A stretch of DNA of 6,536 bases, from NCBI GenBank assembly GCA_031289875.1, contig JAITOO010000196.1:1-6536 (forward strand), read 5' to 3'. The DNA comes from Flavobacteriaceae bacterium. GTDB lineage: Bacteria > Bacteroidota > Bacteroidia > Flavobacteriales > Weeksellaceae. Of this stretch, positions 1 through 6,427 are shown piece after piece (position 1 is the stretch's first letter; every line of letters starts with the position of its first letter). The translations under genes and the position numbers were made by a program. A model generated the notes under the pieces. That model did not search any database and had not been told where the DNA came from. It saw nothing but the letters and a program-made list of their open reading frames with translations.

Positions 1-6
1 TTAAAA

Positions 7-1233
7 TTATTTTTTCATTTTATTGAGCCAAATCAGCGTGCCTGTTACAGGCAGAGAAGTCCCGATGAGGCAGGCGAGAAAATACAGAATTTTGGAAAAT
101 GTTCCGAAAACTTCGCCCGTGTGCAAAGCCCTGATGAGAGAAACGATTTGAACGTTCAACGGGAAATCTTTGAACAGATTCTTCTTTACAATCTCTCCGG
201 AATACGGATTGACAAACAGTTTATCGGGCGCAGACAGAGCGAAGAAACCTTTTTTGGTTTTGGAAACGGTCATTGCCGTTGCGGAATCTTTGGGCAAGCT
301 AATGCGGACATCGCCCTGATACGGAAGTTCCTGATTGACAGTATCCAATATTCGGCTTAATGGAATTGTTTGATTTCCGGATATTTCAATTTCCACAGGT
401 TTTTCGTTTCTTCCTGCAAAAACTTCGGATTTCATCAAAGAGCTCATTCCGTTTTTGTACCACTCAAAAGACCAGCAAAGCCCTGTGAGAGACATGATTA
501 GCACAAAAATCAGAGAATAGAAGCCCAAGGTGTTGTGCAAATCGTGGTTGATGCGCTTCCAGCGTGCGCCAAACTTGATTTTAAATCCGGGCTTCCAGTA
601 AAACCACCGTTTCCAATGGCGGAATTTTCTCGGAAACCAGAGAATCAATCCTGAAAAAGACAAGAGGACGAAAATAATCGTGGCGATGCCGACAATCGGT
701 CTTCCGATGCTGTCTTCGAGCAGCAGCCAGCGGTGAAGTTTCATCATTGTCATGAAAAATGTTGAGGTTCCGCCGCCGTCTTTTCCTGCAATTTCTCCGC
801 TGTAAGGATTTATGTAATAAGCTGTGGGGCGCTGATGTTTCTTTTTTTCTGCTTTTCCCGATTTTCCCGATTTTTCCGGTTTTCCCGTTTTTTTTGGTTT
901 TTCGGTTTTTTCTTTCCGCTCGGAGGTTCTTCCTTCTTTTTTCATCAAATCGAACGGATAATTTTTTTCTGAATTTTCAGGAATGGTTATGCTTACCACT
1001 TTCGCTTTTTCCTGCTTTTGAACTTTGGAAATTAAGGTTTCAATGTCCAATTTTTGGGCGTTTGAAACTTCTGAAATGTCATATTTTTTAGGGTTGAAGA
1101 GATATTCAATTTCGCTTCTGAATGTAAGAATCGTTCCCGAAAGGCAGACGGCGAACAGGACAATTCCTGCTCCCAAACCCATCCATAAATGAATGTCGTT
1201 GATGAATTTTCTGAATTTGTTTTGATGACTCAT
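7..1233 (-). CDS. PepSY-domain inner-membrane protein, probable periplasmic siderophore-iron reductase
   Basis: Complete 408-residue protein of the PepSY-associated transmembrane family. Four hydrophobic helices are visible at about residues 15-38, 178-200, 236-256 and 383-403. The Arg/Lys/Trp-rich segment 201-227 and the basic C-terminus indicate cytoplasmic sides, leaving two periplasmic loops (about 39-177 and 257-382). Each loop ends in a PepSY-type NPYSGEI motif (142-148 and 341-347), so the protein has two pseudo-repeats. Family histidines sit at helix borders: IHLW (His15), LHRWL (His167), NHDLH (His230, His233) and LHTGE (His371). The related FoxB of Pseudomonas binds two haems and reduces ferrisiderophores in the periplasm; the same role here is inferred from family and from the siderophore receptor gene 105 bp upstream. 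An unusual Lys/Glu/Gly-rich insert occupies about 99-134. The ATG at 1233 is followed directly by the first family motif, and no Shine-Dalgarno is seen. Some family members have other or unknown roles, so the reductase call is less certain than the family. Confidence 0.88.
   Translation of the reverse strand: MSHQNKFRKFINDIHLWMGLGAGIVLFAVCLSGTILTFRSEIEYLFNPKKYDISEVSNAQKLDIETLISKVQKQEKAKVVSITIPENSEKNYPFDLMKKEGRTSERKEKTEKPKKTGKPEKSGKSGKAEKKKHQRPTAYYINPYSGEIAGKDGGGTSTFFMTMMKLHRWLLLEDSIGRPIVGIATIIFVLLSFSGLILWFPRKFRHWKRWFYWKPGFKIKFGARWKRINHDLHNTLGFYSLIFVLIMSLTGLCWSFEWYKNGMSSLMKSEVFAGRNEKPVEIEISGNQTIPLSRILDTVNQELPYQGDVRISLPKDSATAMTVSKTKKGFFALSAPDKLFVNPYSGEIVKKNLFKDFPLNVQIVSLIRALHTGEVFGTFSKILYFLACLIGTSLPVTGTLIWLNKMKK
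832..939 (-). repeat. Low-complexity Lys/Glu/Gly/Pro-coding tract inside the PepSY gene
   Basis: This stretch encodes residues 99-134 of the PepSY protein, in which short units such as KTEKP, KTGKP, EKSGK and SGKAEK recur. At DNA level it is a series of degenerate repeats built around TTTTCCCG and TTTTCCGG on the plus strand, with an 8-base homopolymer at 888-895 and a 7-base one at 842-848. It interrupts the first periplasmic PepSY domain between the strand near residue 80-96 and the NPYSGEI strand at 142-148. The reading frame is intact through it. The role, if any, is unknown; a flexible charged linker or metal/envelope-binding tail is only a guess. Confidence 0.75.
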
Positions 1234-1269
1234 AACTGTTGTTTTTTATAATTTAAGTTCTTGTATTTT

Positions 1270-1301
1270 AAAAACTCTAACAGGTGTGAAACCTGTTAGA
1301 G
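1270..1301 (-). terminator. Intrinsic terminator-like hairpin between siderophore receptor and PepSY gene
   Basis: Positions 1275-1285 (CTCTAACAGGT) pair perfectly with 1291-1301 (ACCTGTTAGAG) around a 5-base loop, giving an 11-bp stem with five G-C pairs. Read on the minus strand the stem is followed at once by five T (1274-1270), the form of a Rho-independent terminator. On the plus strand no T-run follows, so the direction is minus. It lies about 38 bp past the siderophore receptor stop. Because no promoter is visible before the PepSY gene, it may be a partial terminator that lowers PepSY expression relative to the receptor. Confidence 0.72.
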
Positions 1302-1323
1302 CCGGCTAACTAAAAAGCCATAT

Positions 1324-1348
1324 TGAATTAAAAATGAATTAAAAATGA
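1324..1348. repeat. Tandem 11-bp direct repeat spanning the siderophore receptor stop codon
   Basis: The unit TGAATTAAAAA occurs twice in perfect tandem (1324-1334 and 1335-1345) and the next three bases (TGA) continue the period. The copy at 1335-1345 contains the receptor's TAA stop (1339-1341, minus strand). The second copy lies just downstream and repeats the same bases outside the gene. This looks like a small slippage duplication with no effect on the protein. Confidence 0.7.
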
Positions 1349-3756
1349 TAAGATAATTTTACTCCTATATTTTGGGGGTCGATTTGATTGATGTAACCGC
1401 CTCTGTAATAAGATGTATAACCGATTTCATCAAAAATATTGTTGAAAAATACCTGCAATTCCATATTTTTATAAAGGTACCCCAGTTGTGCATTGACCGT
1501 CGTATAGGCAGGCATGTTGAAAGGTTTTATGCCCGGCGTAGTTCCGTGTCCGTCAGTTACTGTACTCCACTCATTTACAGGTCGGTCGCCGACGTAATAA
1601 ACGCCCAAGCCTATCGACAAATTCTGTAAAAATCCTCTGTCAAAAGCGTAGCGAACCCAACCGTTGGCGGTGTTCCTCGGCGCATTCATCGAGCGCGAAC
1701 CGTCTACATATGAAGGGCTTTTGTGATATTGAACATCTAAATAGGCGTAGCCCAAAATCACTTTCAAATTGTTGAGAATGTTGCCGACTGCTTCCAGCTC
1801 AATTCCGCTTCTATTCAAGTCTCCCGCCTTTTCGTAAAACGGAGTTTGTATTCCGTTTTCATAAACTTGATAGGCGATATTTCCATTTTTAATGTAGAAA
1901 TAAGTAGCATTAAAGCCCAATTTGTTGTTCAGCCAATCGGTTTTAATTCCGACTTCAACCTGATTGGAAACCGAGGCTCCGATAGTTCCGCCGTCCGCCA
2001 TCGGGTTGTTGGCAGAGCGGAGGTTGGTTGTAGTAGCAAAATTTCCGAACAGGCTGATGTTTTTCACAGGTGTAATCATCAAGCCTACAAAGGGATCCCA
2101 AGCCTCGTTTGCCGCATTTGGATTGGTTCTTTTGGAATCTGCGCTGTAACGAAGTCCAAAAGTCAGCGCAGCTATATTCTTAAAATTCACCATATCCATC
2201 GCTGTGATTCCGTAAACCCCTGATTCCGTTATGGTTGTTCCGTTTTCTTTAAGGTCTGAAAGACTAACGCCATTAGGCAACGTAAGTATATTGGAAATTT
2301 GTCCCAGAACGTCTATCTGATAATTAATATCTATCGGTATGCTGGTTTCGGGTTTGGCGGGGTTGCTGCTCTTGGCGTAAACGTAGCTGACCGCACTTTT
2401 TTCACCGGTTTTGTAATCAAATCCGGCTTGGAAAGTATGTTTAAATGCTCCTGTATATAAGTCTTTTCCAATCAAATCAATTTGAAAGACTTTGTTTTTG
2501 TCTGTACTTTTTGCTTTTGACAACGACCTGTTAATCAAGTTATATTCGCCTTTTTTCTGAGAGATGGAAGCGCCGATGTCTTCTATATTGTTGGTTGAGC
2601 TTGAGTACAAAGCTCTTAAACTCAGTTTATTTCCCAATTCTCTCACAATTTTTGCGGAATACGTCGTGCTTTGGGTATGCGTATTGTCCGTTTTCCAGCC
2701 CAAAAATTTGTTGTGAGGCATTTCGTAAAGATTGTTTTCGTTAATGTCGGACAAATTAACCGTTCCCTTGTCAGGCGTGGTGTTGTCGTTGAAATAGTCC
2801 GATTCCAGCGTGATTTTCGTCTTGTTGTCAGGTCTCCATTCCAATGATGGATTGAAGTACACTCGGTTGTTCCTCACATAGGATTTGTAGCTGTCTTTCC
2901 GTTGATATGAACCGTTCAAACGGAAAGCAACACTTTCTTTTTTGTCCAGAACCGTCTGATAATCAAAGGCAGGACGGAACAGCCCCCAACTTCCCGAACT
3001 TAATGAAACTTCGCCCTTGTTTACAAACTGAGGCGTTTTGGTAACAACATTAATCACTCCGCCGGCGCTTCCCAATCCGTTGCCGATTCCCTGCGTGATA
3101 GCCGCAGAACCTTTGATAACCTGCACGTTATCTACGCCTGAGATGTCTGTTAAAATGGCTCCTGAGCGAAAATCCGAATCCATCAGAATGCCGTTTTTCA
3201 AAACAGGCGTTCCGCGATAGCCTCGAATAGACATGCTTTCTCTCACTCCGCCGTAAGTCCCGAAAAGAGTTACGCCTGCAACGTTCCTTGAGACATCGGT
3301 AATCGTCTGTGCACCTTGCTCATCAATGACAATTTTCGGAACGACAGAAATCGTTTGAGGCATCTCACGCGGGCTTACAGGCAGACGGACGATAGCGTCC
3401 AAACCTTCTGTGGATCTGTTTCCATAAACATCTATGCCGTCAATGTCCCGTTTGTGTTTCAGCGTGTAGCTCAGCACAAGTTTTTCGTTTTGTCCCAAAG
3501 AAAAAGTTTGGGTCAAAGGGTGGTATTCCGGACTGTGAACTACGATTTTATGTTCACCCGCCGACAGATTTCGGATTTGAAATTCCCCATCGGAACTGAC
3601 ATGAACCGACTGTGTTTCTCCGTCCATGATAACTGAGGCTTTTGTAACAGGATAGCCTTCCAAATCCGACAAAGTTACTTTGATTTCTGAGAGGTTTTGT
3701 GCCGACAGCATATTGATTGAAAACATGCTAAGGCATAGTAAAATACTTTTTTTCAT
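1339..3756 (-). CDS. TonB-dependent siderophore receptor with carboxypeptidase-like N-terminal domain
   Basis: An 805-residue outer-membrane receptor that imports ferric siderophores into the periplasm using TonB energy. With the chosen ATG at 3756, residues 1-20 form a signal peptide (MKKS, hydrophobic core, ending SAQ). A carboxypeptidase-like regulatory fold follows at about 21-99, a TonB-box-like strand (GIDVYGNRS) near 107-115, a plug at about 125-240 and a 22-strand-type barrel to the end. Siderophore-receptor signatures include PREMPQTISVV (129-139), RGYRG (178-182), VQVIKGSAA (211-219) and GGVINVVTKTP (232-242). The protein ends in an aromatic Phe (LSYHF), as expected for barrel assembly. 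An in-frame TTG at 3795 would add 13 residues, but it lies within the -7 promoter element and precedes an otherwise well-formed signal peptide, so it is rejected. A promoter and an operator-like palindrome precede the gene, which suggests iron repression. The particular siderophore cannot be read from sequence. Confidence 0.93.
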   Translation of the reverse strand: MKKSILLCLSMFSINMLSAQNLSEIKVTLSDLEGYPVTKASVIMDGETQSVHVSSDGEFQIRNLSAGEHKIVVHSPEYHPLTQTFSLGQNEKLVLSYTLKHKRDIDGIDVYGNRSTEGLDAIVRLPVSPREMPQTISVVPKIVIDEQGAQTITDVSRNVAGVTLFGTYGGVRESMSIRGYRGTPVLKNGILMDSDFRSGAILTDISGVDNVQVIKGSAAITQGIGNGLGSAGGVINVVTKTPQFVNKGEVSLSSGSWGLFRPAFDYQTVLDKKESVAFRLNGSYQRKDSYKSYVRNNRVYFNPSLEWRPDNKTKITLESDYFNDNTTPDKGTVNLSDINENNLYEMPHNKFLGWKTDNTHTQSTTYSAKIVRELGNKLSLRALYSSSTNNIEDIGASISQKKGEYNLINRSLSKAKSTDKNKVFQIDLIGKDLYTGAFKHTFQAGFDYKTGEKSAVSYVYAKSSNPAKPETSIPIDINYQIDVLGQISNILTLPNGVSLSDLKENGTTITESGVYGITAMDMVNFKNIAALTFGLRYSADSKRTNPNAANEAWDPFVGLMITPVKNISLFGNFATTTNLRSANNPMADGGTIGASVSNQVEVGIKTDWLNNKLGFNATYFYIKNGNIAYQVYENGIQTPFYEKAGDLNRSGIELEAVGNILNNLKVILGYAYLDVQYHKSPSYVDGSRSMNAPRNTANGWVRYAFDRGFLQNLSIGLGVYYVGDRPVNEWSTVTDGHGTTPGIKPFNMPAYTTVNAQLGYLYKNMELQVFFNNIFDEIGYTSYYRGGYINQIDPQNIGVKLSYHF

Positions 3757-3792
3757 TGAAAATAATTTTATGGTTAATAATTCTTTTGGCGG

Positions 3793-3800
3793 CAAATATA
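3793..3800 (-). promoter_or_regulatory. Bacteroidota -7 promoter element for the siderophore receptor
   Basis: On the minus strand these bases read TATATTTG, an exact match to the Bacteroidota -7 consensus TAnnTTTG, about 37 bp before the ATG at 3756. Transcription would begin a few bases downstream, giving a leader of roughly 30 nt without a Shine-Dalgarno sequence. No clear TTG/TTTG -33 box is present at the usual distance; the spacer is occupied by the palindrome at 3802-3824. A weak -33 would fit a regulated promoter. Confidence 0.68.
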
Positions 3801-3801
3801 G

Positions 3802-3824
3802 TTTTTATTTAGTCTAAATAAAAA
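3802..3824. promoter_or_regulatory. Perfect palindrome, candidate operator for an iron-responsive (DtxR/Fur-class) repressor
   Basis: Left arm TTTTTATTTAG (3802-3812) and right arm CTAAATAAAAA (3814-3824) are exact reverse complements around one central T. The site ends one base before the -7 element of the siderophore receptor promoter, so a bound protein would cover the -7/-33 spacer and block RNA polymerase. The TTTAG/CTAAA half-sites resemble those of DtxR/IdeR/MntR-family metal repressors. The match to that family is an inference; the palindrome and its position are directly seen. Confidence 0.6.
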
Positions 3825-3825
3825 T

Positions 3826-3862
3826 AATAAACTGAAAAAAATATGATTTTTTTCAGTTTATT
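3826..3862 (-). terminator. AT-rich 16-bp hairpin, possible terminator of the upstream receptor gene
   Basis: Positions 3826-3841 pair without mismatch with 3847-3862 around a 5-base loop (TATGA on the plus strand). The stem holds only two G-C pairs, with seven A-T pairs next to the loop. On the minus strand it is followed by ATTTTTATTT, a plausible U-rich tail, about 200 bp past the 4061 stop. It could end the upstream receptor transcript. Because it begins one base from the operator-like palindrome, it could instead form part of the regulatory region. The low GC content makes terminator strength doubtful. Confidence 0.45.
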
Positions 3863-4060
3863 TGCGCTGAAATACAAATTTTGCTTGGCAATTTGTGAAA
3901 ATATTCCAAATAAATAATTTAATATCAAAAACTTACCTTTTTAAACTGATGCTGAATAATATTTTCAACAATTCTACGAAAACAATGAAAATTATTACGA
4001 CAAAACGGCATATTACTAAAATTACTTGTAACATACTCTCGAAATCTAATTTTAAATCTA
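3863..4060. other. AT-rich intergenic segment without a recognised gene
   Basis: This is the rest of the 304-bp gap between the two receptor genes, probably the 3' untranslated part of the upstream receptor transcript. An imperfect inverted repeat lies at 3874-3896 (ACAAA and TTGC pairing with GCAA and TTTGT across a 3-base loop with a 2-base bulge). No TAnnTTTG promoter element was found on the minus strand in this part. A 60-codon plus-strand reading frame starting at 3895 is Asn/Lys/Ile/Thr-rich, has no promoter or RBS, and looks accidental. Confidence 0.6.
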
Positions 4061-6313
4061 TCAAAAAGAAAACTTAACTCCTGCTTTCAGGAAAAACGGA
4101 TTTCCGGAAGTGAAACACATATCCGAAACCGACTCTGTTTCTTTGAGCAGGCGGGTTTCAGTGTAAAACTGAGCTTCGTTCCATTCCACATCGAAAAGAT
4201 TTTGAATTTGCACGCTCACTTCCCATTTTTTTACCGTATATGCCAAAGACAAATCGTTTACAAAATAACCTTTTGCTGTTGCCGTATAATCTTCATTTCC
4301 AGAGCATTCAGCCATATAGCGATAGCGGAGACCTGCGGAAAATCCCGAATTTAACTTAACAGAAACGCCTCCTGTACTAGTGAAAGTCGGAGCAAGCGGA
4401 ATGTAATTTTCGCCTTTTGGCTCGTCTGTGAAACGCGGATGCGCATAGTTAAAATCCGCATCAATGTAAAGCCAGTTCAACGGTTGATACCTCATGGATA
4501 CATCAAAGCCGTAGCGGAGGCTCTTGCCTGACGGCTCTACGACGGCTTCGTCTCCGACATAGACAAATTCCTGCTGCAAAGACAAATACCACAAAGCAGG
4601 CTGAATCAGCAAATTGGGAAGAGGTTTCAGCACTGTGCCCAAATCTCCGCCAATGGAACAGGGTAGTATGTTGCGTCCTTTTTGAGCAATCACCACGCGG
4701 GTATCGTTGGAGTGAAAACCCATTCCCGATTTTAAGAATAATTGATATTTTTCATTGAAATTGTAAAAAATATTCAGTTTCGGGCTGAGCCTTGCTTTGG
4801 TTACGCCTTGTTCGACTTCGTCGGTGAGTTTGTTGTCCATGCCGAAAATAAAATAATCCAGCCGCAGAGCGGGATTAACCATCCATTTTCCTGATTGCCA
4901 TTCTCCCGAAGTGTAAACGTACAGGTTGGTCTCGTCGATAGAAGCAAATGACATTCTGTCTAACAGCGTGTTGCGGTGGTAAACGTGGTTCAGTTCTATG
5001 TTGCCGATGTTGTCATATCGGAAGCCTGTTCCTGATTTCCACACAAGACGGCTGTTTGCAAACGATAAATTTTTGGTGTATTGATTCATCATTCCATAAA
5101 TATTTCTGTTTTCTTTCTGCTCAATTTCGTCACCGTTTTCAGGGTTGTTCAAGAAGAAAGTGAAATTTGAAAACAGCTGAAATTTATAGTTGGAATAGTA
5201 AATCGTGCTTTGCCATTTTTCGCTGTCGCTGATGTTGTATTTGTAGTTTAGCATCACGTGGGTACGGCTTGTATTTCCGCCTTCGGTCGGGTCGATAGAA
5301 CCCCAACGGGAAATGATTCCTTCATTGACTGCCCTTTCGGGAATCTGACCCGACGCATTCCAATGAGATTTGAACGTGGAAGCCTGAATATTGATGTACG
5401 AACGATCGTTCAGCCACTCGTTGTATTTCAAAAATAAATTCAAGCGGTTAAAGTTTTGATTTACGTCAAAAGGACCGTCCGTGTAGTTGTACTCGCCTGC
5501 GGCATAGATATTGCGCCGTTTGTTGCCGGTATTTTCGTTGAGAATATTGAAAATTCCCATTGTACGAACGGAGTTGAATGCGCCACCTTCAATTAGGACA
5601 AAACTGTTGTCAATTTTATCATAAGTTTCGAGATTGACATAACCGCCTGTGTCAAAATCGCCTTTGTCGGCATAATACGCGCCTTTTCCAAAATCAATAT
5701 TTCTGACGGTCTCAGGAATAACGAAATGCAAATCGGCATAGCCTTGTCCGTGAGCGTGCGAAACCATGTTTACGGATATTCCGTCTACCGAAACGGCGAT
5801 GTCTGTGCCGTGGTCGTCGTCGAAACCGCGCAGAAAAATCTGTTCGGCTTTGCCCCCGCCTGCGTGCTGGGCAATGAACAAGCCCGAAACCTTGCGGAGC
5901 AAATCCTGAGCGGAATTAACGGGATTCATCTTCAAATCGACACTCATCACTTCGGTAGCGAACTGTCCGGAAGTTACATTGACTTGAGCCAGTTCAATTG
6001 TCAGGCGGTCGAGCCGAACATTGAAGGAGAGATGTCCTTCATCTACTGAAAAGGCTGCTTGTTCGTAACCTTTTGCCGAAATGTAGAGTGAATCGGGCAG
6101 AAGCGCGGTTTTTAAAATAAAACTTCCGTTTTGGGAAGTGTGAGTGTGGATGTCTGCTTTTTTGAGCGAAACGATAACGTTTTCAAGGGCTTCGCCTGTA
6201 CGGATGTCTGAGGCAGTTCCGCTGACGGTTTGCTGTGCCTGAGCGGCAACTGATACCGAAAAAAATGCAAGATGGAGGTAAAATATGCTTCCCATGAATG
6301 TTGGAAACTTCAT
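4061..6313 (-). CDS. TonB-dependent outer-membrane receptor, carboxypeptidase-regulatory type, His-rich plug, substrate unknown
   Basis: A 750-residue receptor. A signal peptide covers about residues 1-26 (hydrophobic core, then VAAQA). A carboxypeptidase-like regulatory domain spans about 29-102, a TonB-box-like strand (AQVNVTSG) 109-116, a plug about 126-232, and a beta-barrel runs to the terminal Phe (VKFSF), the normal barrel-assembly ending. The plug carries the family block LRGFDDDHGTD (161-171), followed by VDGI (176-179) and SHAHGQGYADLHF (185-197), then FGKGAYYADKGDFDTGGYV (208-226). I recognise this block from a widespread group of Bacteroidota and proteobacterial receptors but know no assigned substrate. 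The cluster of His168, His186, His188, His196 and Asp165-167 suggests, without proving, a divalent metal or metal chelate. The ATG at 6313 is followed directly by the signal peptide, with no Shine-Dalgarno. A strong promoter lies upstream. The siderophore receptor gene follows 304 bp downstream with its own promoter, so joint transcription is optional. Confidence 0.92.
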   Translation of the reverse strand: MKFPTFMGSIFYLHLAFFSVSVAAQAQQTVSGTASDIRTGEALENVIVSLKKADIHTHTSQNGSFILKTALLPDSLYISAKGYEQAAFSVDEGHLSFNVRLDRLTIELAQVNVTSGQFATEVMSVDLKMNPVNSAQDLLRKVSGLFIAQHAGGGKAEQIFLRGFDDDHGTDIAVSVDGISVNMVSHAHGQGYADLHFVIPETVRNIDFGKGAYYADKGDFDTGGYVNLETYDKIDNSFVLIEGGAFNSVRTMGIFNILNENTGNKRRNIYAAGEYNYTDGPFDVNQNFNRLNLFLKYNEWLNDRSYINIQASTFKSHWNASGQIPERAVNEGIISRWGSIDPTEGGNTSRTHVMLNYKYNISDSEKWQSTIYYSNYKFQLFSNFTFFLNNPENGDEIEQKENRNIYGMMNQYTKNLSFANSRLVWKSGTGFRYDNIGNIELNHVYHRNTLLDRMSFASIDETNLYVYTSGEWQSGKWMVNPALRLDYFIFGMDNKLTDEVEQGVTKARLSPKLNIFYNFNEKYQLFLKSGMGFHSNDTRVVIAQKGRNILPCSIGGDLGTVLKPLPNLLIQPALWYLSLQQEFVYVGDEAVVEPSGKSLRYGFDVSMRYQPLNWLYIDADFNYAHPRFTDEPKGENYIPLAPTFTSTGGVSVKLNSGFSAGLRYRYMAECSGNEDYTATAKGYFVNDLSLAYTVKKWEVSVQIQNLFDVEWNEAQFYTETRLLKETESVSDMCFTSGNPFFLKAGVKFSF

Positions 6314-6327
6314 AATATATAAATATT

Positions 6328-6333
6328 GGGGGG
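6328..6333. other. C6 tract in the leader of the His-rich-plug receptor
   Basis: Six consecutive C on the coding (minus) strand lie 14-19 nt before the ATG, in a leader that is otherwise almost entirely A and T. It is not a Shine-Dalgarno sequence. The tract is short, so phase variation by slippage is only a weak possibility. Confidence 0.4.
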
Positions 6334-6370
6334 TTATTATTCATAAATTTTATTTTTGAATTAAAAATTA

Positions 6371-6396
6371 TCAATAGTATTCTCAAAAATACTTGA
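6371..6396. repeat. Imperfect inverted repeat at the predicted transcription start
   Basis: TCAA..GTATT (6371-6381, with two extra bases TA) is mirrored by AATACTTGA (6388-6396), forming nine pairs with a 2-base bulge and a 6-base loop. It starts directly after the -7 element, so it covers the likely start site. It could be an operator or a 5' mRNA hairpin; chance formation in AT-rich DNA is also possible. Confidence 0.35.
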
Positions 6397-6427
6397 CAAA
6401 GGTAAAAATAAACTTTAAAAATTCAAA
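6397..6427 (-). promoter_or_regulatory. Bacteroidota promoter (-33 TTTG, 19 bp, -7 TACCTTTG) for the His-rich-plug receptor
   Basis: On the minus strand TTTG (6427-6424) is followed after 19 bp by TACCTTTG (6404-6397). Both boxes and the spacing fit the primary sigma consensus of Bacteroidota. Transcription would begin near 6390, giving a leader of about 75-80 nt before the ATG at 6313. It is the best promoter in the window. Confidence 0.75.

Noticed and set aside
842..895. Poly-T runs opposite the PepSY gene as evidence of an existing frameshift
   Set aside because: The PepSY frame stays open through both tracts and conserved motifs continue on either side, so the gene is intact here.
759..1091. 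Plus-strand 110-codon frame rich in Phe, Leu and Arg that resembles a membrane protein
   Set aside because: The Phe/Leu runs are the antisense of the Lys/Glu-coding low-complexity tract in the PepSY gene.
121..3636. Several plus-strand open frames of 60-125 codons opposite the PepSY and siderophore receptor genes
   Set aside because: All lie antisense to well-supported genes, show no recognisable domains, and lack promoters.
3874..3896. Imperfect inverted repeat as a second terminator or operator
   Set aside because: It needs a 2-base bulge, has no U-tract or promoter next to it, and is within what AT-rich DNA gives by chance.
3895..4077. Plus-strand 60-codon reading frame in the gap between receptors
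   Set aside because: Its composition (Asn, Lys, Ile, Thr) is that expected of translated AT-rich DNA, it has no promoter element or RBS, and it overlaps the 3' end of the receptor gene on the other strand.
6183..6386. Minus-strand 67-codon frame overlapping the start of the first receptor
   Set aside because: It is out of frame with the receptor, covers its leader and signal peptide region, shows no family signature, and is best explained as a shadow of the real gene.
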